This document shows, piece after piece, positions 54,573 through 62,926 of a stretch of DNA of 64,000 nucleotides. The translations under genes and the position numbers were made by a program. The DNA is from Puia dinghuensis (GTDB lineage Bacteria; Bacteroidota; Bacteroidia; Chitinophagales; Chitinophagaceae). The stretch covers positions 539,335-603,334 of the forward strand of contig NZ_BMJC01000001.1 of the NCBI RefSeq assembly GCF_014642875.1, read 5' to 3'. Within the stretch, counting starts at the first letter, position 1. Every line of letters starts with the position of its first letter. The notes beneath the pieces were generated by a model. That model was given only the letters and a program-made list of their open reading frames with translations, searched no databases and was not told the DNA's origin.

Positions 54573-55280
54573 TCAGCATTTGACCATTTTCTTCTTCTTG
54601 CCCAGCGAGCCGCGGGCTTCTATCTTACCGATATATTCCTTTGCATCGGGAACCTTGCAGCAGGTTCCGTTCATGTCCACTGTTACTTCGCCGATCTTAC
54701 CCGCGGTGGCGATGGCCTCCTTTGTCAGCGGGGTCACGTAAGCGCCAACACTGATGATAAAGTTATTCATGACATAGCGCACACGGTTGGGGGCGGTGTG
54801 GATGGTTTTGGCCACCCGGGAAACAAGGTTTTTCAATGCAGGCAGATCAAGGTCTTTGTCCGCCTTCAACGAAACCCAGCATCCCAGTGTCCCCCAGCCC
54901 GCGGCGGCGATGTGTTCTTCCTTTGCATCGATCCATTCCAGTGCCAATGCATAACCATGCGGACTGCCGGCGGCCACCCAGGGAACGGTGTAGTCGCAGA
55001 TATTATGCGAGAGCGCTTGTTCGACCCAGGTCTGCAGGTCTTTTTTGGTCATCTTCTCATCATCGGCGATGAGCCCTGCAAGGTACATGGCGTCGGCATT
55101 GCCCGTTGCATAAAGGTCTTTGGCTAACTGGTAATCCTTTTTTATCTTCTTCTGGATGGGCTTCATATCCGCGATCCGGACGCCGAAAAGCGGTTCCCGG
55201 ACACCATGCTTTTGCAGGATGCTTTTTATTTTCGGGTCGCCGAGCGACTTCAACTCGGTCATGATAGCAGCAACTGTCAT
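54573..55280 (-). CDS. AlkD-like DNA alkylation repair protein
   Basis: A 235-residue HEAT-like repeat protein of the AlkC/AlkD superfamily, whose members remove N3- and N7-alkylpurines without base flipping. The visible pattern is a run of paired helices: KIKSILQKHGVREPLFGVRIADM, abridged as HGVREPLFGVRIADM, then AMYLAGLIADDEKM, then TVPWVAAGSPHGYALAL and the C-terminal VRYVMNNFIISVGAYV. The tail is Lys-rich (LGKKKKMVKC). It converges on the Gfo/Idh/MocA gene across a 26-base spacer. DNA glycosylase activity is inferred from the family; some members with this sequence type have lost catalysis. Confidence 0.82.
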   Translation of the reverse strand: MTVAAIMTELKSLGDPKIKSILQKHGVREPLFGVRIADMKPIQKKIKKDYQLAKDLYATGNADAMYLAGLIADDEKMTKKDLQTWVEQALSHNICDYTVPWVAAGSPHGYALALEWIDAKEEHIAAAGWGTLGCWVSLKADKDLDLPALKNLVSRVAKTIHTAPNRVRYVMNNFIISVGAYVTPLTKEAIATAGKIGEVTVDMNGTCCKVPDAKEYIGKIEARGSLGKKKKMVKC

Positions 55281-55300
55281 GTTATAAATATACTAAATTA

Positions 55301-55903
55301 TCATGGCCAGACCTTGATGATCTTGCCGTTCACCGCTCCTTCAACGCTTAGCACGTAGCCGTTGACCACCCGCTGCATGGGTACTGCATTATAACCGGGG
55401 AACAGATGTCCATATCGTTCGAGGGAGTCTTCCACCAGGCCGGGGCTCACCGCGTTGATGCGTTTGTCCTTTTTCAATTCCTGCGCCGCCCCTAGCACAA
55501 AACTGTCGATCGCGCCGTTGATCATGGCCACACAGGTTCCGTTGCGGGCCGGTTGTTCGGATGCGATGCCGGAAGTAAGCGTAAAGGAGCCGCCTTCGGT
55601 GAGGTAGTCCTTTCCGATGAGCACGATGTTCACCTGTCCTAGCAGCTTCCCCCGGACACCATTGTTCATATGTTCTTCCGTCATCGTGTCGAAGTCGCCA
55701 TAATAGCCAGTTCCAGCCGTGCAGATGCAGGCATCGACGGTCTGCAGCTTTTTGAACAGGCTTTCGATAGCCGTGGCGGAGGTGATATCTACCCGGGCTT
55801 CCCCGCTGTAGCGGCCGGCAATAATGATGTCATGCCGGGGGGACAGCGCCGCGGCTACTTTCTTTCCGATGGTGCCCTGACCACCGATGATCAAAATTCT
55901 CAT
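55301..55903 (-). CDS. Short-chain dehydrogenase/reductase
   Basis: A 200-residue SDR with start at 55903 (MRILIIGGQGTIGKKVAAAL), giving an intact NAD(P)-binding glycine motif; the longer upstream frame is not homologous. The Asn and Ser region is seen in LTSGIASEQPARNG, but the usual YxxxK is not obvious: the position reads CVAMINGAIDSFVLGA. That makes it one of the short 'atypical' SDRs common in Bacteroidota. It lies 58 bases after the AraC-family gene on the same strand, and control by that regulator is likely. Confidence 0.82.
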   Translation of the reverse strand: MRILIIGGQGTIGKKVAAALSPRHDIIIAGRYSGEARVDITSATAIESLFKKLQTVDACICTAGTGYYGDFDTMTEEHMNNGVRGKLLGQVNIVLIGKDYLTEGGSFTLTSGIASEQPARNGTCVAMINGAIDSFVLGAAQELKKDKRINAVSPGLVEDSLERYGHLFPGYNAVPMQRVVNGYVLSVEGAVNGKIIKVWP

Positions 55904-55961
55904 TGCTTTTCTTTTCGACAAAGCTAGTTCTGCCGGCGGGAGTGGTGATAATGCAAAAAGC

Positions 55962-56834
55962 TCAATGCATTGCTTTTTCGGCTCGAAGCGATTGCGGGGT
56001 GGCGCCAAATGCTGCACGGAAGATGCGGATAAAATGGGAGACGCTTTCGAAACCGCAGGCGATGGCGATGTCCGATACCTTTTGATCGGTTTGTTCTAAT
56101 AACAGTTGCGCATGCGCCAGCCGTTGCCGGTTGATCCATTGCCTGGGCGAGGCGCCATAATGACGCTGAAAATCCCGTTTGAAGGTAGCCAGGCTCCGGT
56201 TGGACAGGCTGGCCAGTTCGGCGAGGGTGATCGGTTGGAACAGGTAGTTGCGGACGATGAGTTCAAGATCAGCGGGCTCTTCGTCTATGGCCGACAGCAG
56301 AAAGCTACGGACAGCCTCCCGCTGGCTGGTGGCCAGCAATAACAGGAGTAGTTCGTGAAGCTTTCCGGTGAGCAACTGGTCCAGCCCCGGAAAAGATTTC
56401 CCGAAATAATGGAGATACTGTGTTTTAAAACTGTCCAGCAGCTCATTGGAAGGGATGACCACACAGGGGCAATTGGCTGCGGTGTCGGGCCGATGCCAGC
56501 GCTGCCCGAGAACGAATTGCCTGATCACTCCTGCCGGCAGGAAGACCATCATCGATTCAAACAACAATCCTTCTTCGATAAACTCCGCCATGGCATAGAT
56601 GCCTCGCTTCAGCAGCACGACGCTACTGGGGGCTACGGTGACGGCCTGCCCGGGCAGGTGTAGGAATTTGGTGCCCTGCACGACAAACACCAGCAGATGT
56701 TCCGTCAGGAAAATGTTCTTTTTGGCCGGCTTGTTCTCCACTTTATGGCGGGCGAATATAGTGTTGCCCAGAACAAGCAGACCCGGGGCCGATGGATCAG
56801 CGGGTAGGGAAGAAAAACGGAGCAAAGTGTTCAA
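55962..56834 (-). CDS. AraC-family transcriptional regulator
   Basis: A 290-residue regulator. The N-terminal half resembles the cupin-like AraC sensor (LLVFVVQGTKFLHL, then GIYAMAEFI). The C-terminal 100 residues carry two helix-turn-helices (TLAELASLSNRSLATFKRDFQ and VSDIAIACGFESVSHFIRIFR), ending in the family's FRAAFGATPQSLR. The only start codon that fits the open frame is TTG at 56834; the next in-frame Met is far downstream. The gene diverges from the PadR gene with 29 bases between, so the two probably share a control region. The SDR gene downstream is its probable target. Confidence 0.88.
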   Translation of the reverse strand: MNTLLRFSSLPADPSAPGLLVLGNTIFARHKVENKPAKKNIFLTEHLLVFVVQGTKFLHLPGQAVTVAPSSVVLLKRGIYAMAEFIEEGLLFESMMVFLPAGVIRQFVLGQRWHRPDTAANCPCVVIPSNELLDSFKTQYLHYFGKSFPGLDQLLTGKLHELLLLLLATSQREAVRSFLLSAIDEEPADLELIVRNYLFQPITLAELASLSNRSLATFKRDFQRHYGASPRQWINRQRLAHAQLLLEQTDQKVSDIAIACGFESVSHFIRIFRAAFGATPQSLRAEKAMH

Positions 56835-56850
56835 TGCATTTGAATTTTAT

Positions 56851-56875
56851 GTATATTCACCTTATGGTATATTCA
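56851..56875. promoter_or_regulatory. Direct repeat GTATATTCA at the AraC/PadR divergent junction
   Basis: Two exact copies of GTATATTCA (56851-56859 and 56867-56875) lie 16 bases apart, the second overlapping the first codons of the PadR gene. The whole gap between the divergent genes is only 29 bases, so a regulator bound here would affect both. It is a candidate autoregulatory site. Confidence 0.35.
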
Positions 56876-57205
56876 ACAGAGCTGCTCAAAGGTACGCTTA
56901 AAACCATCGTTCTAAAACTGCTTGCCGACAACAGAAGAATGTATGGTTATGAGATCACGCAGAAAGTGAAGGAGATAACCCAGGACAGGATCCAGATCAC
57001 CGAAGGAGCGCTGTATCCGACGCTACATGCCCTGGAAGCGGATAAACTGGTGAAGACGGAAGTAGAATACATCGGCAAGCGGGTGCGGAAATATTATAGC
57101 CTGAGCCCGGCCGGTAAGGCCAAAACAAAGGAGAAGGTGAATGAGCTTGCTTCCTTTATCCAGACGATGACCCTTTTGCTGGACCTACAACCAAAACCGA
57201 TGTAA
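56864..57205 (+). CDS. PadR-family transcriptional regulator
   Basis: A 113-residue winged-helix repressor. The start at 56864 (MVYSTELLKGTLKTIVLKLL) gives the family's normal N-terminus; the upstream frame runs into the divergent gene. The core is MYGYEITQKVKEIT, then ITEGALYPTLHALEADKLV, then the wing VRKYYSLSPAGKAK. A short C-terminal helix allows dimerisation. It is followed with no gap (TAA then ATG) by a membrane protein gene, a pair often seen in Bacteroidota in which the membrane protein is probably the regulated partner. The ligand is unknown. Confidence 0.92.
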   Translation: MVYSTELLKGTLKTIVLKLLADNRRMYGYEITQKVKEITQDRIQITEGALYPTLHALEADKLVKTEVEYIGKRVRKYYSLSPAGKAKTKEKVNELASFIQTMTLLLDLQPKPM

Positions 57206-57724
57206 ATGGCAACCTTAACCGACGAACAGGTAAACTATATCGCGAACGATATTCGCGCGCACGGCATCCGGCTGGAGGGTTTGCAGGACAACCTCCTTGA
57301 CCATATTTGTATCCTCGTCGAACAGGGGATGGGGGAGGGTGGGGAGTTCGCGCAATTGTATGCTGCCCTCATTCCCACCTTTTATAAAAAGGAGCTATAC
57401 GAGCTGGAAGAAGAAGCCTTGTTCCTGGCTTCACTGAAGGGTCCGCGGTTGCTGCTTGGCCGGGGCAGGTTCTTTGCGGTGTTGATCGGGCTGTTTCTGT
57501 CGCCCTATCTTTTTTATGTGGTATTAGACCTGTTGCATGCGTTGCCCGTGGCTTATTATGCCCCGCCGAGGGTGCTGCTTCGGTGGACGTGCGTGGGTTG
57601 TGTCTGGCCCTTGCTAAGCCTGCTGGTGATCTGCTTTACGCCCGACCGTTTCGATCCGCTGGTGCCCCGTCATGCGAAGGTGCTGCTGGGTGGCGGGGCG
57701 CTGATCAGGGTTTGTCCCGGATGA
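57206..57724 (+). CDS. PadR-linked membrane protein, possibly 3'-truncated
   Basis: A 172-residue protein. The N-terminal segment LTDEQVNYIANDIRAHGI, then LQDNLLDHICIL, is typical of membrane proteins encoded directly after PadR regulators in Bacteroidota. Two hydrophobic segments follow (about residues 92-120 and 128-147). The C-terminus ends abruptly at LGGGALIRVCPG, shorter than the multi-helix relatives I remember, and the stop abuts the remnant of an unrelated hydrolase, so a deletion may have removed its end. It starts immediately after the PadR stop. Function is unknown; an indirect role in membrane-stress sensing is possible. Confidence 0.65.
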   Translation: MATLTDEQVNYIANDIRAHGIRLEGLQDNLLDHICILVEQGMGEGGEFAQLYAALIPTFYKKELYELEEEALFLASLKGPRLLLGRGRFFAVLIGLFLSPYLFYVVLDLLHALPVAYYAPPRVLLRWTCVGCVWPLLSLLVICFTPDRFDPLVPRHAKVLLGGGALIRVCPG

Positions 57725-57739
57725 TCTCATCAGCGAAGA

Positions 57740-58228
57740 ATGAAGGGCTTCATCGCCTCCCACACCGTCGAGGAATTCTCTCCAGCGTGCAGGTTCTGGC
57801 ATGAGTTTGAGCCTGCGTGCAAAAAAGGCCGAGTCCGATCTCATCAGGTTTTCCGGAGTATAGTGGGAGTCTTTGGGGTGGTCTTCGCCATAATCACCTA
57901 CCCCCATGGCGACCAGTCTTTTTACCAGTTCGGGATGAAGCGCAGCCAGTTCCAAACCTGCAAACCCGCCTTCGCTGAATCCCACGACCGTGACACTGTC
58001 TTTTGTGATGCTCCGAATCACTTTATAGGCATCTAAGGCCCGCCCGCGGTAGGAAAACGGCTCCGTGCCAATCTCGGATTTGCCATGACCCCGGGTGGCG
58101 ATGCAGATCACCATGTAGTGTTCGGCCAGGCGGGGGATGAGGTATTCAAACTCATCGATATACCCATAGACGCCGCCATGGAGCATGACCAGCGGCTGTC
58201 CCTTGCCGTAGATCTGTTTTGTCACCAA
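57740..58228 (-). pseudogene. Truncated alpha/beta hydrolase remnant
   Basis: The minus-strand frame encodes a clear alpha/beta hydrolase core: oxyanion-hole region GQPLVMLHGGVYG, then RGHGKSE, then the nucleophile elbow VGFSEGGFAG. It has no ATG; only TTG or GTG codons at 58228-58223 are available, and a stop lies 15-18 bases upstream. Family sequence ends near MPEPARWREFLDG at about 57760, and beyond that the frame is just the antisense of the PadR-linked gene to 57614. The cap/C-terminal half with the catalytic His is therefore missing, along with the N-terminus. It looks like a decayed gene cut by a deletion. Confidence 0.65.
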
Positions 58229-58368
58229 TTCGATACCAGTTATCTAATTATTTGATAACCATATTGTAAACAAATATCCCCACACAACGACCGTCCGCTT
58301 TTGTTACAGCTTTCGTCCGAAATTCTGCTTTTGCTGTGATTTTTTTCTTCTTCCGGCGTATCATTATC

Positions 58369-58887
58369 ATGCACATGCACGAGGAAACCTATTTTTTAAA
58401 CCAGATCGCCGCCAACAAGGGCATTATCCTGAAGATCAGCCATTCTTTTTGCCGGAACAAGGCCGACCGGGAAGACCTGGCCCAGGAGATCATATTCCGG
58501 CTGTGGAAAGGGCTGCCCCGGTATGATCCGGCCTGCTCTTTTTCCACCTGGATGTATAAGGTAGCCTTGAATGTGGCCATTTCCTACTACCGGAATGCGA
58601 AGAAGACCGTCACTACTATTCCTTTTACGCAGACGCTTGAGGACATGCAGGACCAGCTGGTTGCGGAAGCAGATTCCCCGATGTGGCTGCTGCAAAAACA
58701 TGTCGCCGCCCTCAAAGAGCTGGACAAGGCGCTGATGCTGCTCTATTTCGAGGAAAAAAGCTACCGGGAGATAGCGGAGATCATGGGTATAACGGAAACG
58801 AACGTGGCCACCAAGGTGAGCCGGATAAAGGAAAAACTAAAACAAGCCATTTTAACCGATAAAAAAACAGCATATGGAAGATCTTGA
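58369..58887 (+). CDS. ECF-type RNA polymerase sigma factor
   Basis: A 172-residue sigma factor of the extracytoplasmic-function class, with region 2 (DREDLAQEIIFRLWKGL, then FSTWMYKVALNVAISYYR) and region 4 (KSYREIAEIMGITETNVATKVSRIKEKLK). The start at 58369 gives MHMHEETYF; a longer frame begins in an unlikely poly-Phe stretch. It overlaps the next gene, a membrane protein, by 14 bases, a coupling often seen between sigma factors and their membrane anti-sigma or accessory partners. The promoters it reads are not predictable here. Confidence 0.9.
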   Translation: MHMHEETYFLNQIAANKGIILKISHSFCRNKADREDLAQEIIFRLWKGLPRYDPACSFSTWMYKVALNVAISYYRNAKKTVTTIPFTQTLEDMQDQLVAEADSPMWLLQKHVAALKELDKALMLLYFEEKSYREIAEIMGITETNVATKVSRIKEKLKQAILTDKKTAYGRS

Positions 58888-59539
58888 TATCAAACAATTG
58901 TGGAAGGAGTACGACCGGAAGCTGGAAGAAAGCCGGGTGCTCAATATGCAATCCTGGGCCTTGAACCTGCAAACTTTTGAATATTTTCAGCACCACCGGG
59001 TCAAGTCGAGACTGAGGCCGATGGCAGGTTTCAAAGGCAGGGCAGTATTCGCGGGCATCGTATGGGCGCTTTTCCTGGGCGCGCTGGCAGCCAGCAACCA
59101 GGGGAAAAATCTCTACTTCACCGTGTCCATAGTCATGATCCTGTCCTTTACGGTGCTCGCCATTGTGGTCTACCTGAAGCAGATGGCGCTGATCAGGCAG
59201 ATCGACTATAGCGAAAATATCGTCGACACCCAGCAGAAGCTCACCGGGCTGCAGGCTTCGACCATCCGCGTCACCCGCATCTTATTCTTACAGACACCCT
59301 TTTATTCCACCTGGTTCTGGAGCAACCAGATGATCGCCGGTAACAGCCTGGACTTTTGGCTGATTGCCGTCCCCATTACGCTATTGCTGACCCTGCTGTC
59401 GGTATGGCTATACCGGAATATTTCCTTGCGGAATGCAGACAAAAAATGGTTACGGCTTTTATTTAACAGCGTGGAATGGACACCCATCATCAAGGCGATG
59501 GATTATCTCAAGGAAATTGAAGCATTCAGAGACCAGTAG
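58874..59539 (+). CDS. Membrane protein coupled to the ECF sigma factor
   Basis: A 221-residue protein with a charged N-terminal region (about 1-50, MEDLDIKQLWKEYDRKLEE) and about four hydrophobic segments: AVFAGIVWALFLGALAA; FTVSIVMILSFTVLAIVVYL; a weaker one near PFYSTWFW; and FWLIAVPITLLLTLLSVWLY. The C-terminus is charged. It overlaps the sigma factor by 14 bases, so it may regulate it, but it lacks an obvious zinc-binding anti-sigma motif. Similar sigma/membrane pairs recur in Bacteroidota without a known function. Its 3' end overlaps the convergent AsmA-like gene by 14 bases. Confidence 0.75.
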   Translation: MEDLDIKQLWKEYDRKLEESRVLNMQSWALNLQTFEYFQHHRVKSRLRPMAGFKGRAVFAGIVWALFLGALAASNQGKNLYFTVSIVMILSFTVLAIVVYLKQMALIRQIDYSENIVDTQQKLTGLQASTIRVTRILFLQTPFYSTWFWSNQMIAGNSLDFWLIAVPITLLLTLLSVWLYRNISLRNADKKWLRLLFNSVEWTPIIKAMDYLKEIEAFRDQ

Positions 59540-62500
59540 ACGATGCAGCCGGAACGGGGCCTAACCCCTCGCTCTTTTTAGCCTTGCCCAGAGCAACCTT
59601 GTAATTGTCCGGCGTGCCGGTGATCTTGAGGTTGATGAAATGCACCCGTTTGTCCTTATCCCGGTATTCGATGGCATCCACCTGGTCGGGGTTTACTTCT
59701 TCCCGCTTCTTGCCAAAAAGTTTGTGAAAACCTATCGATGTCACCAGTTTGAGGGGAACACGGATATAATACTCCATTTGCATGTTCAGGGACTGCCGGC
59801 CCGAGATCTCCATAAAGCCCAGGGAAGAGTTGATGTTCATATCGGGGATAAGGAGCGCGCCGTTTTTGAACGTGAGGGTATTACGAAGCGTGTCAAACCG
59901 TACTTTATTTAGATTCTTATCAATAAAATACGCGGACATGGCCTGCATGGGAGCAAAGTTCGCCAGGACGCCATTGAGAACCTCGATGTCCATCTGAGCC
60001 TGAGATTGATCGATCATCGGGGTGAAATCCGGGTGGACCAGGAAGGTGCTCTTGATCTGACCGCTGATGATACCTTTCACATTCTTGTTGATATACACGT
60101 CCTGTCCAAAATTATCCAGCTTCAACATCATCTTTTCGATGTCCATATCCTCTACACCAAGCGTGCTGTACAGGTAGATCTTTTTGGGGTCGGTGCCATC
60201 GATATGCGCCTGGGCAGTGAGTTTTCCGCCGGCCATCTCCGCGCTGAAGGCGTCCAGATAGACATCATTAGTGGCCGTGATACGCATCGTCGTGGAGATA
60301 TTCTTTATTCCAAGGTTGTGGTAATTCAACGTGCCGATATTGACGCGGGCATTGAAGTCGACGAAGGGGATATTGAAGATATTAAAGGCATTCGCGTGGG
60401 CTGAGGTGGTGGTTGCTTTGGCTACGGCAGAGCCGGCTGAGGTGTCCGGTTGCATCATGGCTGCCGTTTCCTCTTCTTCCTGCTCGGCGGCAAGTGCATA
60501 ATTGGTCAACTCGTCGACATCGAGCAGATCGGAGGAGAATCGCAGATAATTCTCTTTTGCCCGGCGGGCAGAGTCTTTCCCGGTGTACAGCCGCATGCTG
60601 ATATTGAAATCGCTGTTTCCGATATTCCCATTCAGCGTATCGAGTTTTATATAATGATCCGCCCCGAATTTTATGTTGCCGTTGATGCTGTCCAGCCGGA
60701 TGTTGTGGCTTTGCAGCGTACCGGAGATGTTGGCGATGCCGACGTTGGCAAACTGGAACACGGAATCATACCGCAGCTCCATCCTGCTCCGCAGCTTGAT
60801 CCCGCGGCCGACTTCCTGCCGGAGGTCCTTTGGAAGATATCCAAGACCAGTCTTGCCCACCAGGTCACGCAAAGCCAGCCGCTGCGACCTCAGGTCGAAG
60901 GCTATAAGGGTCTTCCCTTTTTTCACTTTATTAAACCACAGCGGGTAATTGTTTATCTGCCCGTTGAAACGGATGTCGCTGCTGTCGATGTTGCCCGCAA
61001 AATTCCGCAGCGCCACGGTTGTGTCGTTGATGGTGAGATCGGCGCCGAAGTTCTTAAAGTCATGCGGATATTTGACAAACGATGCATAGAGATTGGCTAT
61101 CGTGAGCTTTCCTTTGGGGATAGGTTTTGGGTGAAGGAGCTCCTGTACCGAAGTCTGCAACGCCAGGTCGATATTAAATCCATCGATCTGCTCTTCTTCC
61201 TCTGCTTTCCTGCTTTTGACCGTATCGAAAGACAACAGTTCTTTAAAGACGATCTTGTTGCTGTGGGCATTGAATGTCAGTTTCACCGGTTTTTCCTGGT
61301 GGTGGAAAAGCGCCGGCAGGTCGTCCAGCGATGCGCTGCAATGGAAATCCGAGCTACCTATCTTGCAGGCCAGGGAGTCCAGCTTTACAAAACCGTCCTT
61401 CATGTTGGCGTGGCAGTTGAGGTTTTCGACCGTATAGGCATAGGAAGGCGCCCGGAATGAAAGATTGCGAATCGTCAGTTCACTTTGAATGCCCTCTGTC
61501 AGCTCACTCATCTCCTTTTCAGGAAGGCTGAGATCGACCAGCTCTTTAAAATTCATTTTGAGGGTGATATGGCCGGAGAGGCGTTCGAGGTCCTTGATGC
61601 CGAGGAAGGCGCCGAAAAAGCCCAGCTCCAATTCGGAATTCACCTGCATGAGAATTTTTGGATCGGTAAAATCCCGCAGGACAAAATTGCCAGTGAATTT
61701 GCCCTTGTCCGGCTTTGCCGTCATATCGGTGAGCCGCAATTCGGACGTGCGCAGGGAGTGCTCGGCGCCGTTGGTATAAAAGCCTTTGAAGGATAAGGAG
61801 TCGAGTTTCTTATTCGCCTTGGTATTGTGCAGCCAGGCGTCCTTACAAGTGAAGGCAAGCGTGATCAGCGGTTGCTCACGGCCTTTTAGTTTCCCTTTTA
61901 CCGCTCCGTCAAAGCTGAGAAGCCCGTCATAGCGAAAATGTTTCAATTCCTGCGCTACCGATGGAGGAGCAAAGGAGAACAATTGGTGGAAGTCCGGCTT
62001 GTCCCCGGTGATATGCAGATCGATGGTATTATCGTGGAGCATATCGACGGTACCCGTGAGGTTAAAGGCCGCATCCTCGAGTTTTATTTTGCCGACAGGC
62101 AGGCGCAGGAATTTTGCGTCCTGGTCATAGGACAGCTTGATATCAGCCTGCAGGTGTTTGTGCCGGAAGAGGGTGTCGCCGCCACGGTGCGTGTAGTCCG
62201 CCAGGAGCGCGCCTTTCAGGTCGGCATTGATCTTTCCGTCCTCATCCCTGAGGGCGGCCTGTATCCGATCGATATTCGCGGTCAGGTGCTTATCGCCGGA
62301 TGAGTCGGACCAGGAGATGCGCATGTTCTTCAGCACGAACTTTTTTATATCGAGATCGAGCGCTTTTCCGGCAGTCGTTGTTTTTGTGGCGGTGTCGGGG
62401 GCGATCTTGACCGCTTCCACGATGTTGAGCTCACCGTTTTTTTCCTCTACGAGGTCGAGATGGCCGTTCTTCAGCAGGAGTGCCTTTACATGATATTGCT

Positions 62501-62822
62501 GTTTGAGGATATCGGGCAGGCTAAAACCGACATACATGCTTTCGGCTTCATAAATGGGTTTATCCGTCAGCACCTTGTCGGGCAGAAGTTTTACGTCCTG
62601 CAGACCGATGGAGATATAGGGAAAATTTTGAAAAACGGAGATATCGCTGCCGCCGACGACCAGTTCGCCCGGCAGCTTCTTGTTCAATTCGGTTACGGCC
62701 AGGTGTACGAGGCGTTGTTGCTGGGAAAGGAGGATGCCTACAGCAATACCGACCAGGACAATAAGGATGAGGATCGGCAACAGTAAAAACCGGAAAAGCC
62801 TTTTGCGTATTTTCGGAGTCAT
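59526..62822 (-). CDS. AsmA-like large membrane-anchored periplasmic protein
   Basis: A 1098-residue protein of the AsmA/TamB/YhdP superfamily, thought to bridge the periplasm and move phospholipids to the outer membrane. One N-terminal helix (about residues 11-33, LLLPILILIVLVGIAVGILLS, shortened here to LPILILIVLVGIAVG) anchors it. The rest is predicted to be long repeated beta strands. It contains recurring pairs such as GKFTGNFVLRDF and NGNIKFGADHYIKLDTLNGNIG, abridged as NGNIKFGADHY, and a C-terminal AsmA_2-type region (LLIPDMNINSSLGFMEISGRQSL, abridged as INSSLGFMEISG). It overlaps the convergent membrane protein gene by 14 bases. The superfamily is clear; which transport step it serves is not. 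Confidence 0.88.
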   Translation of the reverse strand: MTPKIRKRLFRFLLLPILILIVLVGIAVGILLSQQQRLVHLAVTELNKKLPGELVVGGSDISVFQNFPYISIGLQDVKLLPDKVLTDKPIYEAESMYVGFSLPDILKQQYHVKALLLKNGHLDLVEEKNGELNIVEAVKIAPDTATKTTTAGKALDLDIKKFVLKNMRISWSDSSGDKHLTANIDRIQAALRDEDGKINADLKGALLADYTHRGGDTLFRHKHLQADIKLSYDQDAKFLRLPVGKIKLEDAAFNLTGTVDMLHDNTIDLHITGDKPDFHQLFSFAPPSVAQELKHFRYDGLLSFDGAVKGKLKGREQPLITLAFTCKDAWLHNTKANKKLDSLSFKGFYTNGAEHSLRTSELRLTDMTAKPDKGKFTGNFVLRDFTDPKILMQVNSELELGFFGAFLGIKDLERLSGHITLKMNFKELVDLSLPEKEMSELTEGIQSELTIRNLSFRAPSYAYTVENLNCHANMKDGFVKLDSLACKIGSSDFHCSASLDDLPALFHHQEKPVKLTFNAHSNKIVFKELLSFDTVKSRKAEEEEQIDGFNIDLALQTSVQELLHPKPIPKGKLTIANLYASFVKYPHDFKNFGADLTINDTTVALRNFAGNIDSSDIRFNGQINNYPLWFNKVKKGKTLIAFDLRSQRLALRDLVGKTGLGYLPKDLRQEVGRGIKLRSRMELRYDSVFQFANVGIANISGTLQSHNIRLDSINGNIKFGADHYIKLDTLNGNIGNSDFNISMRLYTGKDSARRAKENYLRFSSDLLDVDELTNYALAAEQEEEETAAMMQPDTSAGSAVAKATTTSAHANAFNIFNIPFVDFNARVNIGTLNYHNLGIKNISTTMRITATNDVYLDAFSAEMAGGKLTAQAHIDGTDPKKIYLYSTLGVEDMDIEKMMLKLDNFGQDVYINKNVKGIISGQIKSTFLVHPDFTPMIDQSQAQMDIEVLNGVLANFAPMQAMSAYFIDKNLNKVRFDTLRNTLTFKNGALLIPDMNINSSLGFMEISGRQSLNMQMEYYIRVPLKLVTSIGFHKLFGKKREEVNPDQVDAIEYRDKDKRVHFINLKITGTPDNYKVALGKAKKSEGLGPVPAASSTGL

Positions 62823-62926
62823 AGGAAAAATCTTGACGATCGAAGGGTATTCAATTTAACGATCGATCGCAAGATAAAGTATCCGTAACAAAGAGGGATT
62901 TTCCCTTAGCGGTATGGTCTATAATG

